The translations under genes and the position numbers were made by a program. This document shows, piece after piece, positions 10,424-19,292 of a stretch of DNA of 64,000 nt (position 1 is the stretch's first letter; each line of letters begins with the position of its first letter). A model generated the notes under the pieces. The model worked only from the letters and a program-made list of their open reading frames with translations, was not told the DNA's origin and searched no databases. Source of the stretch: Paraburkholderia phenazinium (GTDB taxonomy: Bacteria > Pseudomonadota > Gammaproteobacteria > Burkholderiales > Burkholderiaceae). The stretch covers positions 1 to 64,000 of the forward strand of contig NZ_FSRU01000003.1 in assembly GCF_900142845.1 (NCBI RefSeq), written 5' to 3'.

Positions 10424-10948
10424 ATGCCCGCCTCCCCTGCCGCACGCGCACTGCGCGTGGTCCTCGATTCGAACGTCTGGATCGACATCCTCGTGTTCGA
10501 CGATCCGCACACGCGCCCTATCCGCGCCGCCCTCGAAAGCGGCGCGCTCGAGGCGTTGATCGACGCCCGCTGTCTCGCGGAACTGACCTACGTGCTCGAT
10601 TACCCGCAGTTTGCGAGGCGCGAGATCGATAAAACCGCGGCGCTCGCCACCGTGGCGCGCCTCGCGCACCTCGTCGAGCCGGCGCCCGCGTCGACTGCCA
10701 CTGCCACTGCCACTGCCACTGCCACCGCCGCTGAAGAAGCTCGGCCGTTGCCGAAGTGCAAGGACCGCGACGACCAGAAATTCCTCGAGCTCGCGCATGC
10801 CGCGAAGGCCGACTGGCTGGTCTCGAAGGACCGCGCGGTGCTGAAACTCGCGCGCCGCATTGCCCGCGATTTCGGCTTCCAGATCGCCCAGCCGGCACCG
10901 TTCGTCACCGCCTGCGCGCTGCCGGCCGACGAGCCCGCGCCGGCCTGA
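10424..10948 (+). CDS. PIN-domain protein (COG1569-type putative toxin)
   Basis: This 174-residue PIN-fold nuclease resembles the putative toxin-antitoxin toxin component, PIN family. Acidic metal-binding residues include D15 ([10 protein letters not shown]), E53 and the D114/D116/D117 cluster (CKDRDDQKF), followed by D136. A Thr-Ala repeat at residues 91-102 is encoded by a hexanucleotide repeat and splits the domain before the acidic cluster. No antitoxin gene lies next to it; the neighbours are yaaA (divergent) and an aminotransferase gene 78 bp downstream. RNase activity is expected from the family but not shown. Confidence 0.82.
   Translation: MPASPAARALRVVLDSNVWIDILVFDDPHTRPIRAALESGALEALIDARCLAELTYVLDYPQFARREIDKTAALATVARLAHLVEPAPASTATATATATATAAEEARPLPKCKDRDDQKFLELAHAAKADWLVSKDRAVLKLARRIARDFGFQIAQPAPFVTACALPADEPAPA
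10694..10729 (+). repeat. Hexanucleotide tandem repeat (ACTGCC)n inside the PIN gene
   Basis: Five perfect ACTGCC units (10694-10723) are followed by one variant unit, ACCGCC. The repeat is in frame and encodes alternating Thr-Ala. Because the unit is a multiple of three, slippage would change linker length without frameshift. Confidence 0.95.
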
Positions 10949-11026
10949 CGCACACGCCGCGGCCCAATTCCCTACAATCGAACTTCGCCCCGTATCCCAG
11001 ACCACCGTCCAAGCACCGACAGCGCC

Positions 11027-12199
11027 ATGAATGCACCGCACGACACGCCGATGATTCCGTCGTTTCCGTCCCGTCTGCCGAACGTCGGCACCACCATTTT
11101 CACCGTGATGAGCGCGCTCGCCGCGGAAAAAGGCGCCGTGAACCTGGGCCAGGGCTTCCCGGACTTCGGTTGTGATCCGCGTATCGTCGATGCGGTGGCC
11201 AACGCCATGCGCGACGGTCACAACCAGTACCCGCCGATGGCGGGCGCCGCGCCGCTGCGCCAGGCCATCTCCGACAAGATCGCGAATCTCTACGGCCGCC
11301 GCTATGACGCGAACAGGGAGATCACGGTCACAGCAGGCGCCACCCAGGCGCTGCTGACGGCGATTCTGTGCACGGTGCACCCGGGCGATGAAGTGATCGT
11401 GGTCGAGCCGACCTACGACAGTTATCTGCCGTCCATCGAACTCGCGGGCGGCAAGCCGGTGTTCGTCACGCTGGACGCGCCCGACTACACGATCCCGTTC
11501 GACAAGCTCGCCGCCGCGATCACGCCGAAGACCCGCCTGCTGCTGATCAACACGCCGCACAACCCGACCGGCACGGTCTGGCGCGCCGAGGACATGCGCA
11601 AGCTCGAGGACATCGTGCGCGGCACCAACGTGCTGATTTTGTCTGACGAAGTGTACGAGCACATGGTATACGACGGCGCGCCGCACGAGAGCATGGCCCG
11701 CTATCCGGAACTTGCGCAGCGCAGCTTCGTGGTGTCGAGTTTCGGCAAGACGTATCACGTGACCGGCTGGAAGGTGGGCTATGTCGCCGCGCCCGCGGCC
11801 CTCACCGCCGAATTCCGCAAGGTCCACCAGTTCAACGTGTTCACGGTGAACACACCCATGCAGGTCGGCCTCGCCGAGTACATGCGCGACCCGGCGCCCT
11901 ATCTGGACCTGCCCGCGTTCTATCAGAAGAAGCGCGATTTTTTCCGTTCCGGCCTGGCGAACACCCGCTTCAAGCTGTTGCCCTGCACCGGCACGTACTT
12001 TCAGTGCGTCGACTATTCCGCCATCAGCGATCTGCCGGAAGCAGAGTTCGCGCAATGGCTGACGGGGGAGATCGGCGTCGCGGCCATTCCCGTCTCGGCG
12101 TTCTATCATGAGTCGCATGAATCGGGCGTGGTGCGCTTCTGCTTCGCCAAGCAGGAGAGCACCCTCGCCACCGCGCTCGACCGGCTGGCGCGCCTCTAG
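11027..12199 (+). CDS. PLP-dependent aminotransferase, methionine aminotransferase type (YbdL-like)
   Basis: This 390-residue class I/II aminotransferase has fold-type I hallmarks: NLGQGFPDF (39-47), N179-P180 (NTPHNPTG), D207 and Y210 (SDEVYEH), and the PLP lysine K241 in SFGKTYHVTGWK. The GQGFPDF and SFGKTYHVTGWKVGY blocks match the YbdL/kynurenine-aminotransferase subgroup that prefers methionine and uses 2-oxo acids. It probably takes part in methionine turnover or the last step of methionine salvage. It is a single gene, convergent with the GST gene. Confidence 0.88.
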   Translation: MNAPHDTPMIPSFPSRLPNVGTTIFTVMSALAAEKGAVNLGQGFPDFGCDPRIVDAVANAMRDGHNQYPPMAGAAPLRQAISDKIANLYGRRYDANREITVTAGATQALLTAILCTVHPGDEVIVVEPTYDSYLPSIELAGGKPVFVTLDAPDYTIPFDKLAAAITPKTRLLLINTPHNPTGTVWRAEDMRKLEDIVRGTNVLILSDEVYEHMVYDGAPHESMARYPELAQRSFVVSSFGKTYHVTGWKVGYVAAPAALTAEFRKVHQFNVFTVNTPMQVGLAEYMRDPAPYLDLPAFYQKKRDFFRSGLANTRFKLLPCTGTYFQCVDYSAISDLPEAEFAQWLTGEIGVAAIPVSAFYHESHESGVVRFCFAKQESTLATALDRLARL

Positions 12200-12329
12200 G
12201 ATGACGCCCGCGATGCCGCGAACGAGTCAATGTTCTGCGCCATCGCATGGGGCTGCGGCGCGTGCGGAGGCGCCGCCGTGCTGCGTCGACCGTTCAAGCT
12301 ATGCGGGCGGTTGGGGCCTGGGCGGCGTC

Positions 12330-12977
12330 TCAAGGCTTGCTGGTCGCCGCGATATACGCCTTGCGGTCCGCCGTCACGCGCTGCGCCGCCGGCCGCTCGC
12401 CCACGACCTTCACATAGCCCTTCCAGTCCACGCCCGCATCGAGCAGAAAGTCGCGCCCGTAGATGATCTGCGTCGTCATGCCGACGAGCGGCAGGCTCAC
12501 GAATGCCGCCATATCCGCCGCCCCGAAGTGGGCGCCGCGCAGATACGGGTCGAACTTCGCGAGCCGCCTGAAGCCGGCAATATGACGCGTCAGCAGCTTT
12601 TCGACGCGCCCTTTGGTGGCGTCGGTCACCGTGCCGCCGAAGAAGGCTTCCTTGTACAGATCGCGCACCACCAGTTCCAGATGCAGGTCGACGAAGGTGA
12701 TCAGTTCGCGCTCTTTCGCGGCTTCCCACGGATCAGCGGGAAAGATGCCCTTCTCGGGAAAGCGCGCGTGCAGGTATTCGACGATCGCCTGCGACTCGCA
12801 CAGGTCGCCGTGTTCGGTGTGGATGTACGGCACCTTGCCGAGCGGCGAGTGCGCGAGCAGCGATTCCTCCTGACTCGTCATCACGAACACTTCCTCGAAC
12901 GGAATGCCGTGTTCGAGCAGCACGAACTTGACCTTGTTGTAGTAGTTGGACAGCGCAAAGCCGCACAGTTTGATCAT
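12330..12977 (-). CDS. Glutathione S-transferase family protein
   Basis: This 215-residue cytosolic GST has an N-terminal thioredoxin-like domain (1-80) with S10 near the usual active-site position (CGFALSNYYNK), the cis-proline motif GKVPYI (48-53) and the glutathione-binding ESQAI (61-65). An all-helical C-terminal domain follows. It is transcribed divergently from the acyl-CoA operon and shares a 108-bp promoter region with it, including the palindrome at 13059-13070. Co-regulation is possible. The substrate is unknown. Confidence 0.88.
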   Translation of the reverse strand: MIKLCGFALSNYYNKVKFVLLEHGIPFEEVFVMTSQEESLLAHSPLGKVPYIHTEHGDLCESQAIVEYLHARFPEKGIFPADPWEAAKERELITFVDLHLELVVRDLYKEAFFGGTVTDATKGRVEKLLTRHIAGFRRLAKFDPYLRGAHFGAADMAAFVSLPLVGMTTQIIYGRDFLLDAGVDWKGYVKVVGERPAAQRVTADRKAYIAATSKP

Positions 12978-13054
12978 GAGGCGTCTCCTTCTGATGGGTG
13001 GTCGGCGCCGCTCAACGGAATCGCGCTGGCGGCCTTTGAATCAATCATCCAGTA

Positions 13055-13074
13055 AATTGCACGATCGTGCTATT
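13055..13074. promoter_or_regulatory. Palindromic operator between GST gene and acyl-CoA operon
   Basis: The perfect 12-bp palindrome GCACGATCGTGC (13059-13070) is extended by AAT/ATT arms to a 20-bp near-palindrome. It lies just upstream of TATTCT, a possible rightward -10 (13071-13076). It also falls between TTTAGA and TTTACT, a 17-bp-spaced leftward promoter for the GST gene. The size and symmetry suit a TetR-family repressor. The promoter hexamers are weak matches, so promoter details are tentative. Confidence 0.6.
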
Positions 13075-13085
13075 CTAAAATAACC

Positions 13086-14669
13086 ATGGAGTCGAGCAAC
13101 CCAATGACCTCTCGCAATTACAGCATCGAGACTATCGGCATTGTTGGAACAGGCGCAATGGGACGCGGCATTGCGCAGATCGCGGCGCTGGCGGGCCTGA
13201 CGGTACGTCTGTACGACACCAATCCGGCGGCAGTCGGTGCGGCGCGCGACTACCTCGCGGACACCTTCGCCAAGCTCACCGCCAAAGGCAAGCTCGAACA
13301 ATCGCGCTCGCTTGCCGCGCTCGCCCTCGTGAGCGGTGCCCAAGCGGTCGGCGACCTCGCGGATTGCGACCTGGTGATCGAAGCGATCGTCGAAAAGCTC
13401 GACGTGAAGCGCGCGCTCTTTCGCGAGCTGGAGACGGTCGTCAGCGGCCGTTGCATCCTGGCGTCGAATACGTCGTCGCTGTCGATCACGGCGATTGCCG
13501 CAGGTTGCACGGACCCCTCGCGCGTGGTCGGCTATCACTTCTTCAACCCCGTGCCGCTGATGAAAGTCGTCGAAGTGATCGACGGCCTGCGCAGCGATCC
13601 CGCCGCCGGCGACGCGCTGATGGAACTCGCGCGCCGCATGGGCCACACGCCGGTGCGCGCGAAGGACATGCCGGGCTTCATCGTCAATCACGCCGGCCGC
13701 GGCATGAACACCGAGGGCCTGCGCGTGGCGGGTGAAGGTGTCGCCAGCTTTGTCGAGATCGACCGCATCATGCGCGAGCAGGCCGGCTTTCGGCTAGGGC
13801 CGTTCGAACTGCTCGACCTGACCGCGCTCGACGTTTCGCATCCGGTGATGGAATCGATCTATCACCAGTTCTACGAAGAGCCGCGCTTCACGCCGTCGCC
13901 AATTACCGGCACGCGCCTCGCGGGCGGCCTGCTCGGACGCAAGACAGACGAAGGCTTTTACCGCTATGACGACGGCAAGCAGCAGGTGCCCGAGGAAGCG
14001 CCCGCGCCCACCGGGTTGCCCAAGCGCGTGTGGGTCAGCAAGCGCTACCCCGAAGCACGCGAGGCCGTGCTGCAACTCGTCGCCAAGGCCGGCGTGGCGC
14101 TCGACGAAGACGACACGCCCGCAGCGGACTCGCTCATCATCGTGACGCCGTTCGGCCACGACACGACCACCGCCGCGGTCGACGAAGCGCTCGATGCGCG
14201 CCGCGTCGTTGCCGTTGATGCGCTGTTCCCGCTCGTCGCCGCAAAACGTCGCACGCTGATGACGACGCCGGCCACGACCCGCGCCGCACGCGACAGCGCG
14301 CACGCGCTGTTTGCCGCCGACGGCGTCCCCGTCACCGTGATCCGCGATTCGACCGGCTTCGTGGCGCAACGCGTGGTGGCGACGATCGTCAATATCGGCT
14401 GCGAGATCGCACAGAAGCAGATCGCGACACCTGAGGACATCGACCTCGCCGTGACGCTGGGCCTCGGTTATCCGCGCGGCCCGCTGGCGCTCGGCGACGC
14501 ACTCGGCGCCAAAACGCTGCTCACGATCCTGCGCAATATGTTCAGCGTGCTGGGCGACCCGCGCTACCGTCCGTCGCCGTGGTTGGCGCGGCGTGCGCAA
14601 CTGGGTTTGTCGCTCACGCAGGGCGACGTCGCCGATGCAGTCGACGCACAAACGGAGCGTCAGTCATGA
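13086..14669 (+). CDS. 3-hydroxyacyl-CoA dehydrogenase (PaaH-like)
   Basis: This 527-residue NAD-dependent enzyme oxidises 3-hydroxyacyl-CoA to 3-oxoacyl-CoA. The Rossmann motif GTGAMG is at 21-26. The catalytic dyad is H151 (YHFFNPVPLMK) with E163, and N128/S130 lie in the ASNTSS segment. Two C-terminal 3HCDH domains follow, separated by an extra Rossmann-like segment, the long PaaH architecture. The start may instead be the ATG at 13104 (MTSRNYS), which would leave a short leader. It is the first gene of a tight five-gene operon. The phenylacetate pathway is possible, but no paa ring-oxidation genes are here. Confidence 0.87.
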   Translation: MESSNPMTSRNYSIETIGIVGTGAMGRGIAQIAALAGLTVRLYDTNPAAVGAARDYLADTFAKLTAKGKLEQSRSLAALALVSGAQAVGDLADCDLVIEAIVEKLDVKRALFRELETVVSGRCILASNTSSLSITAIAAGCTDPSRVVGYHFFNPVPLMKVVEVIDGLRSDPAAGDALMELARRMGHTPVRAKDMPGFIVNHAGRGMNTEGLRVAGEGVASFVEIDRIMREQAGFRLGPFELLDLTALDVSHPVMESIYHQFYEEPRFTPSPITGTRLAGGLLGRKTDEGFYRYDDGKQQVPEEAPAPTGLPKRVWVSKRYPEAREAVLQLVAKAGVALDEDDTPAADSLIIVTPFGHDTTTAAVDEALDARRVVAVDALFPLVAAKRRTLMTTPATTRAARDSAHALFAADGVPVTVIRDSTGFVAQRVVATIVNIGCEIAQKQIATPEDIDLAVTLGLGYPRGPLALGDALGAKTLLTILRNMFSVLGDPRYRPSPWLARRAQLGLSLTQGDVADAVDAQTERQS

Positions 14670-15454
14670 GCGCCGAACTGCTTACCTCACGCCCGGCCGA
14701 AAGCGAATCGACGCTCGTCCTCACGCTCTCGAATCCCGGTGCGCGCAACGCCTTGCATCCGGACATGTACGCGGCGGGCATCGAAGCGCTCGACAGCGCC
14801 GAGCGCGACCCGTCCATCCGCGTCATCGTGCTCACCGGCGCGGACCAGTTTTTCTGCGCGGGCGGCAACCTCAACCGTTTGCTCGAGAACCGCGCGAAAG
14901 ATCCCTCCGTGCAGGCGCAAAGCATCGACATGCTCGGCGAATGGATCGCCGCGCTGCGTTCGTCGTCGAAGCCGGTGATTGCCGCCGTCGAAGGCGCGGC
15001 GGCCGGCGCCGGCTTTTCGCTGGCGCTCGCCTGCGACCTGCTGGTCGCGGCCGACGACGCGAAGTTCGTCATGTCGTATGCACGCGTCGGTCTCACGCCG
15101 GATGGCGGCGGTTCATGGTTCCTCGCACAGGCCCTGCCCCGCCAGCTCGCCACCGAAGTCCTGCTGGAAGGCAAACCGATCGGCGCTACACGTCTGCACG
15201 AACTCGGCGTAGTGAACCGTCTCGCGAAACCGGGCGCGGTGCGCGGTGCTGCGCTCGCCTGGGCGGAAGAACTCGGCAAGATCTCGCCGAACGCCACCGC
15301 CCGCATCAAGACGCTGATCGCCGCCGCCGGCACGCAGCCACTCGCCGATCATCTGGTGGCCGAGCGCGACAACTTCGTCGCTTCGCTGCATCACGGCGAC
15401 GCGTTGGAAGGGATCACCGCGTTCCTCGAAAAGCGCGCCCCGAAATACAAATGA
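14666..15454 (+). CDS. Enoyl-CoA hydratase/isomerase family protein
   Basis: This 262-residue crotonase-fold protein starts in an ATGA overlap with the preceding dehydrogenase gene, so the two are probably translationally coupled. The oxyanion-hole segments are FFCAGGNLNRL and GAAAGAGFSLALA, and SYARVGLTPDGGGSW follows. The Glu position of classic hydratases is replaced by an Asp-Gly-Gly-Gly pattern as in the PaaG/oxepin-CoA-hydrolase-like subgroup, so isomerase or alternative hydratase chemistry is possible. It presumably supplies the hydration step before the 3-hydroxyacyl-CoA dehydrogenase. Confidence 0.88.
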   Translation: MSAELLTSRPAESESTLVLTLSNPGARNALHPDMYAAGIEALDSAERDPSIRVIVLTGADQFFCAGGNLNRLLENRAKDPSVQAQSIDMLGEWIAALRSSSKPVIAAVEGAAAGAGFSLALACDLLVAADDAKFVMSYARVGLTPDGGGSWFLAQALPRQLATEVLLEGKPIGATRLHELGVVNRLAKPGAVRGAALAWAEELGKISPNATARIKTLIAAAGTQPLADHLVAERDNFVASLHHGDALEGITAFLEKRAPKYK

Positions 15455-15475
15455 GTCCCAGCGAGCGAGTCCGCC

Positions 15476-16195
15476 ATGCCTGAATTCCAACTGCCGAAGC
15501 GCCGCCGCATCTACCTGATGCGGCATGGCGACGTGACGTACTTCGACGCCACCGGCCGCGCCATCGATCCGGAAACGGTGCCGCTGAACGCCGACGGCCG
15601 CGAACAGGCCAGCGCCGCCGGGCACGTGTTCGCGCTGCAGCAGATCCGCTTCGACCGCGTGATCGTGAGCGGCCTGCCGCGCACGGTCGAAACCGCGCAG
15701 CGCGTGCTGGCCGAGACGCATCAGCATATCGAACTCGAGATCGAACCGGCGCTGCAGGAAATTCGCGGCGGCAAGCTGAGCAACATCCCCGCCGCCGATA
15801 TCGAGGCCGCGTTCCTGAGCGTGTTCGACGGCGTGGTCCCGGAAAGCACGCGCTTTCTCGGCGGCGAGACGATCGGCGAACTGTTCGACCGCGTGCTGCC
15901 CGCCGTCGCGGCATTGCGCGCCGACGACTCGTGGGACACCGTTTTGCTGGTCCTGCATGGCGGCGTGAATCGCGCCATCCTCTCGCACGCCATCACGGCA
16001 GGCGGCCGCACGTTCTTCGGCCATCTGTCGCAGGCTACCGGCTGTATCAACGCACTGGACGTCGGCGCCGCGCCGAGCGACTGGGTGCTGCGTACGCTCA
16101 ACTACTCGCCGCCGTCGCCGTTGCATCGCGACGTGCGGAATACGACGATGGAAATGCTCTACGCCCAATTCATTCAATACAAACACCAGGCGTAG
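15476..16195 (+). CDS. Histidine phosphatase family protein (phosphoglycerate-mutase-like)
   Basis: This 239-residue protein has the RHG signature (R16-H17-G18 in YLMRHGDV), where H17 would form the phosphohistidine. R69 (SGLPRTVETA), E95 and H161 (VLHGGVNRA) complete the expected active site. It lies 21 bp after the enoyl-CoA hydratase and 23 bp before the APH-type kinase gene, so it is clearly part of the operon. A phosphatase beside a kinase and an acyl-CoA dehydrogenase suggests work on a phosphorylated acyl-CoA, release of phosphate, or repair of a dead-end product. This role is inferred from context. Confidence 0.87.
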   Translation: MPEFQLPKRRRIYLMRHGDVTYFDATGRAIDPETVPLNADGREQASAAGHVFALQQIRFDRVIVSGLPRTVETAQRVLAETHQHIELEIEPALQEIRGGKLSNIPAADIEAAFLSVFDGVVPESTRFLGGETIGELFDRVLPAVAALRADDSWDTVLLVLHGGVNRAILSHAITAGGRTFFGHLSQATGCINALDVGAAPSDWVLRTLNYSPPSPLHRDVRNTTMEMLYAQFIQYKHQA

Positions 16196-16218
16196 CCAAC
16201 ACTGAACTGGAGGAGACA

Positions 16219-17325
16219 ATGGGCGAAGCCACGAAGACAGGCGAACCTGAACAGAAGCCGGACTACTCCGCATTCGAAGGCACGCGCCCGGTCACCGAGC
16301 GGCAACGCTTCGACAGCGACGCGCTCGGCGCCTGGCTGGCGCGGCGCGTCGAAGGTTTCGCCGGGCCGCTCACGATCGAGCAGTTCGCCGGCGGCCAGTC
16401 GAATCCCACCTTCAAGCTGATCACGCCGTCACGTACCTATGTGATGCGCGCGAAACCGGGGCCGACGGCGAAACTGCTGCCGTCCGCGCATGCGATCGAG
16501 CGCGAGTATCGCGTAATGCACGCCCTCGCCGGCACCGACGTGCCGGTCGCGCAGATGCTCGCGCTGTGCGAGGACGAAAGCGTGATCGGCCGTGCGTTCT
16601 ATGTGATGGAGTTCGTCGAAGGACGCGTGTTGTGGGATCAGTCGCTGCCCGGCATGACACCCGCTGAGCGCACGGCGATCTACGACGAGATGAACCGCGT
16701 AATCGCGGCGCTGCATAGCGTGGATGTCGCCAGCATCGGACTGACCGACTACGGCAAGCCCGGCAACTACTTCGCGCGGCAGATCGGCCGCTGGAGCAAG
16801 CAGTATCTCGCCTCCGAAACCGAGCATATCGAGGCGATGCATCGCCTGATCGAATGGCTGCCGCAGCACATGCCGGACGAAACCGGCGAGCGCGTCTCGA
16901 TCGTGCATGGCGACTACCGGCTCGACAACCTGATCTTCCATCCGCACGAGCCGCGCGTGCTCGCCGTACTCGACTGGGAACTGTCGACGCTCGGCGATCC
17001 GCTCGCCGACTTCGCCTATCACTGCATGGCCTGGCACGTCGACCCGGCGCAGTTCCGCGGCATTGCGGGACTCGACTGGGCCGCGCTCGGCATCCCGGAT
17101 GAAGGGCAATACGTCAAACGCTATTGCGAACGCACCGGCTTCGAAATCCACGGCGACTGGAACTTCTATCTGGCGTACAACATGTTCCGGATTGCCGCGA
17201 TCCTGCAAGGCATCATGAAACGCGTCGTCGACGGCACCGCGGCAAGCGCGCAAGCGCTCGACGCCGGCCGGCGCGCCAAGCCCATGGCGGAACTCGCCTG
17301 GCGCTATGCGCAGAAAGTGCGTTAA
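16219..17325 (+). CDS. APH-family phosphotransferase, ACAD10/11 kinase-domain type (LvaA-like)
   Basis: This 368-residue aminoglycoside-phosphotransferase-fold kinase has a catalytic loop HGDYRLDN (H230, D232, N237) and the metal-binding segment LDWELSTLGDP (D252). Its closest logic is the kinase domain of ACAD10/ACAD11 and LvaA of the Pseudomonas levulinate pathway, which phosphorylate 4-hydroxyacyl-CoAs. The start ATG at 16219 has AGGAG upstream. Next to it are a phosphatase gene (upstream) and the matching ACAD gene (30 bp downstream). No LvaB-like small subunit is visible. It is very unlikely to be an antibiotic-resistance kinase. Confidence 0.85.
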   Translation: MGEATKTGEPEQKPDYSAFEGTRPVTERQRFDSDALGAWLARRVEGFAGPLTIEQFAGGQSNPTFKLITPSRTYVMRAKPGPTAKLLPSAHAIEREYRVMHALAGTDVPVAQMLALCEDESVIGRAFYVMEFVEGRVLWDQSLPGMTPAERTAIYDEMNRVIAALHSVDVASIGLTDYGKPGNYFARQIGRWSKQYLASETEHIEAMHRLIEWLPQHMPDETGERVSIVHGDYRLDNLIFHPHEPRVLAVLDWELSTLGDPLADFAYHCMAWHVDPAQFRGIAGLDWAALGIPDEGQYVKRYCERTGFEIHGDWNFYLAYNMFRIAAILQGIMKRVVDGTAASAQALDAGRRAKPMAELAWRYAQKVR

Positions 17326-17355
17326 CCGACACCCCCGTCATTCGCGAGGTCTTAG

Positions 17356-18615
17356 ATGAATTTCGATTACACCCCGAAGGTTCAGGCACTGCGCGAGAAA
17401 CTGCTCGCCTTCTTCGACGAACACATTTATCCGAACGAACGCGCTTTCGCGGACGAGGTTGCGCGCAACCGCGCCAATGGAAATGCCTGGGTGCCGACCG
17501 AACTGATCGAGCAACTCAAGCAGCAGGCGCGCGACGCCGGCTTGTGGAATCTGTTCCTGCCGGACTCCGAACGCGGCGCCGGCCTGACGAACCTCGAATA
17601 CGCGCCGCTGTGCGAGATCATGGGACGCGTGCCCTGGGCGCCGGAGGTGTTCAATTGCAACGCGCCCGACACCGGCAACATGGAAACCATTGAGCGCTAC
17701 GGCAGTCCGGAGAACAAGCGCGAGTGGCTCGAGCCGCTCCTGCAAGGACAGATCCGTTCTGCCTTCCTGATGACCGAGCCGGAAGTGGCGTCATCGGATG
17801 CGACCAACATCCAGACGCGCATCGAGCGCGTTGGCGACGACTATGTGATCAACGGCCACAAGTGGTGGTCGTCGGGCGCGGGCGATCCGCGTTGCAAGGT
17901 CTACATCGTGATGGGCAAGACCGATCCCGACGCACCGCGTCATCAGCAGCAATCGATGATTCTTGTGCCCGCCGACGCCGCCGGCGTCACCGTGCACCGC
18001 CCGCTGACCGTATTCGGCTACGACGACGCGCCGCACGGCCACATGGAAATCACGCTCGAAAACGTCCGTGTGCCGGCCTCGAACATGCTGCTTGGCGAAG
18101 GCCGCGGCTTTGAGATCGCCCAAGGGCGGCTTGGGCCGGGCCGGATTCATCACTGCATGCGACTGATCGGGCTGGCGGAACGCGCGCTTGAGTTGATGGC
18201 AAAGCGCACGCTGCAGCGCGTCGCGTTCGGCAAGCCGGTGGCGGCGCAAGGCGTCACGCAGGAACGTATCGCCGAGGCGCGCTGCATGATCGAGCAGGCG
18301 CGGCTGCTGACGCTCAAGACCGCGTACATGATGGACACCGTGGGCAACAAGGGCGCGCGTGGCGAGATCGCCATGATCAAGGTGGTCGCGCCGAATATGG
18401 CCTGTCAGGTGATCGACTGGGCGATGCAGGCGCATGGTGCGGCCGGCATCAGTGAAGACTTCCCGCTGGCCTATGCCTACACGTCGGCACGCACGCTGCG
18501 TTTTGCCGATGGTCCGGATGAAGTGCATCGTAACGCCATCGCCAAGCTCGAACTGGCGCGGTATATGGATGCCGGCGCGGCTGAGCGAGTCGAGACGCCG
18601 ATTACGCGCTCGTGA
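17356..18615 (+). CDS. Acyl-CoA dehydrogenase, ACAD10/11-like (LvaC-like)
   Basis: This 419-residue FAD-dependent acyl-CoA dehydrogenase has FAD/substrate motifs [15 protein letters not shown] and the C-terminal signature DGPDEVH (385-391; E389), typical of the ACAD10/11 group. In ACAD11 and the Lva system such enzymes work after a kinase to remove phosphate from a 4-phosphoacyl-CoA and so move the hydroxyl group. This gene directly follows the APH kinase and is the last of the operon. Plain dehydrogenation of an unusual acyl-CoA is the alternative. Confidence 0.88.
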   Translation: MNFDYTPKVQALREKLLAFFDEHIYPNERAFADEVARNRANGNAWVPTELIEQLKQQARDAGLWNLFLPDSERGAGLTNLEYAPLCEIMGRVPWAPEVFNCNAPDTGNMETIERYGSPENKREWLEPLLQGQIRSAFLMTEPEVASSDATNIQTRIERVGDDYVINGHKWWSSGAGDPRCKVYIVMGKTDPDAPRHQQQSMILVPADAAGVTVHRPLTVFGYDDAPHGHMEITLENVRVPASNMLLGEGRGFEIAQGRLGPGRIHHCMRLIGLAERALELMAKRTLQRVAFGKPVAAQGVTQERIAEARCMIEQARLLTLKTAYMMDTVGNKGARGEIAMIKVVAPNMACQVIDWAMQAHGAAGISEDFPLAYAYTSARTLRFADGPDEVHRNAIAKLELARYMDAGAAERVETPITRS

Positions 18616-18706
18616 TGCGGCGTTGAGGTGGCCGATCGGTGCGACGCAGTGCGCCAGGCACTGACGTTTGCAGCGCTGCCGGTCGCACCGTTGAGGTTCG
18701 CACCAG

Positions 18707-18748
18707 AAAAAATGCGTGGGCGGCCTGGAAGCCGTCCACGCATTTTGT
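18707..18748. terminator. Bidirectional terminator between convergent acyl-CoA operons
   Basis: AATGCGTGGGCGGC (18711-18724) pairs with GCCGTCCACGCATT (18731-18744), with one wobble pair and a 6-nt loop. It is flanked by AAAAAA on the left and TTTTGTT on the right. It ends both the rightward ACAD operon and the leftward MaoC operon. Confidence 0.88.
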
Positions 18749-18827
18749 TCATCATCGGCCGCTGTTGTTGTGCCGCTGCCAAGCGGATACGGTGCAGCGA
18801 CAAAGCTAGTGCGTGTCCCGTGAGCGG

Positions 18828-19292
18828 CTAGAAGTAATGCCGTGTGATGAATTCCGCCACGCACACCGGCCGCTCACTGCCCTGCCGTTCCAGCGTCACG
18901 TTCCACACCACCTGCACGCCGGCATCATCCACATCGTCCACGCTCGCCACGGCGAAACGCCCGCGCACCTGTGAATCGACCGGCACCGGCGCGGTGAAGC
19001 GCACGCGGTTCAGACCGTAGTTCACGCCCATCCGCTGCTTGAGCGCCACCGTCTTTCCAAGCAAAGCGGGAATCAGCGATAAGGTCAGAAAACCATGCGC
19101 TATCGGGCCGCCAAACGGCGACTCGCGCCGCGCCCGTTCGGGATCGACGTGGATCCACTGATGATCGCCCGTGGCTGCAGCAAAGCCGTTCACGCTTGCC
19201 TGATCGACCGTCAGCCATTCGCTGATGAGCGGCTCGCCGCCCACCAGCGAACGCAGCGCCGGAGCGTCGAGCTCTACCCCATCGCGCTTCAC
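18828..19292 (-). CDS. MaoC-family dehydratase (second of pair)
   Basis: This 154-residue single hot-dog protein carries the R-specific hydratase signature TGDHQWIHVD with the catalytic Asp-His pair, followed by GGPIAHGFLTLSL. It would add water to a trans-2-enoyl-CoA. The GTG start at 19292 is chosen because it forms a GTGA overlap with the preceding gene's stop and has GGGAG 8 nt upstream; longer frames read into the upstream gene. The tight overlap suggests a stoichiometric partner of the other MaoC protein. Confidence 0.86.
   Translation of the reverse strand: MKRDGVELDAPALRSLVGGEPLISEWLTVDQASVNGFAAATGDHQWIHVDPERARRESPFGGPIAHGFLTLSLIPALLGKTVALKQRMGVNYGLNRVRFTAPVPVDSQVRGRFAVASVDDVDDAGVQVVWNVTLERQGSERPVCVAEFITRHYF

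Noticed and set aside
16219..17325. APH-type kinase as an aminoglycoside resistance gene
   Set aside because: Operon context with acyl-CoA enzymes and the ACAD10/11-type sequence pattern point to acyl-CoA metabolism.
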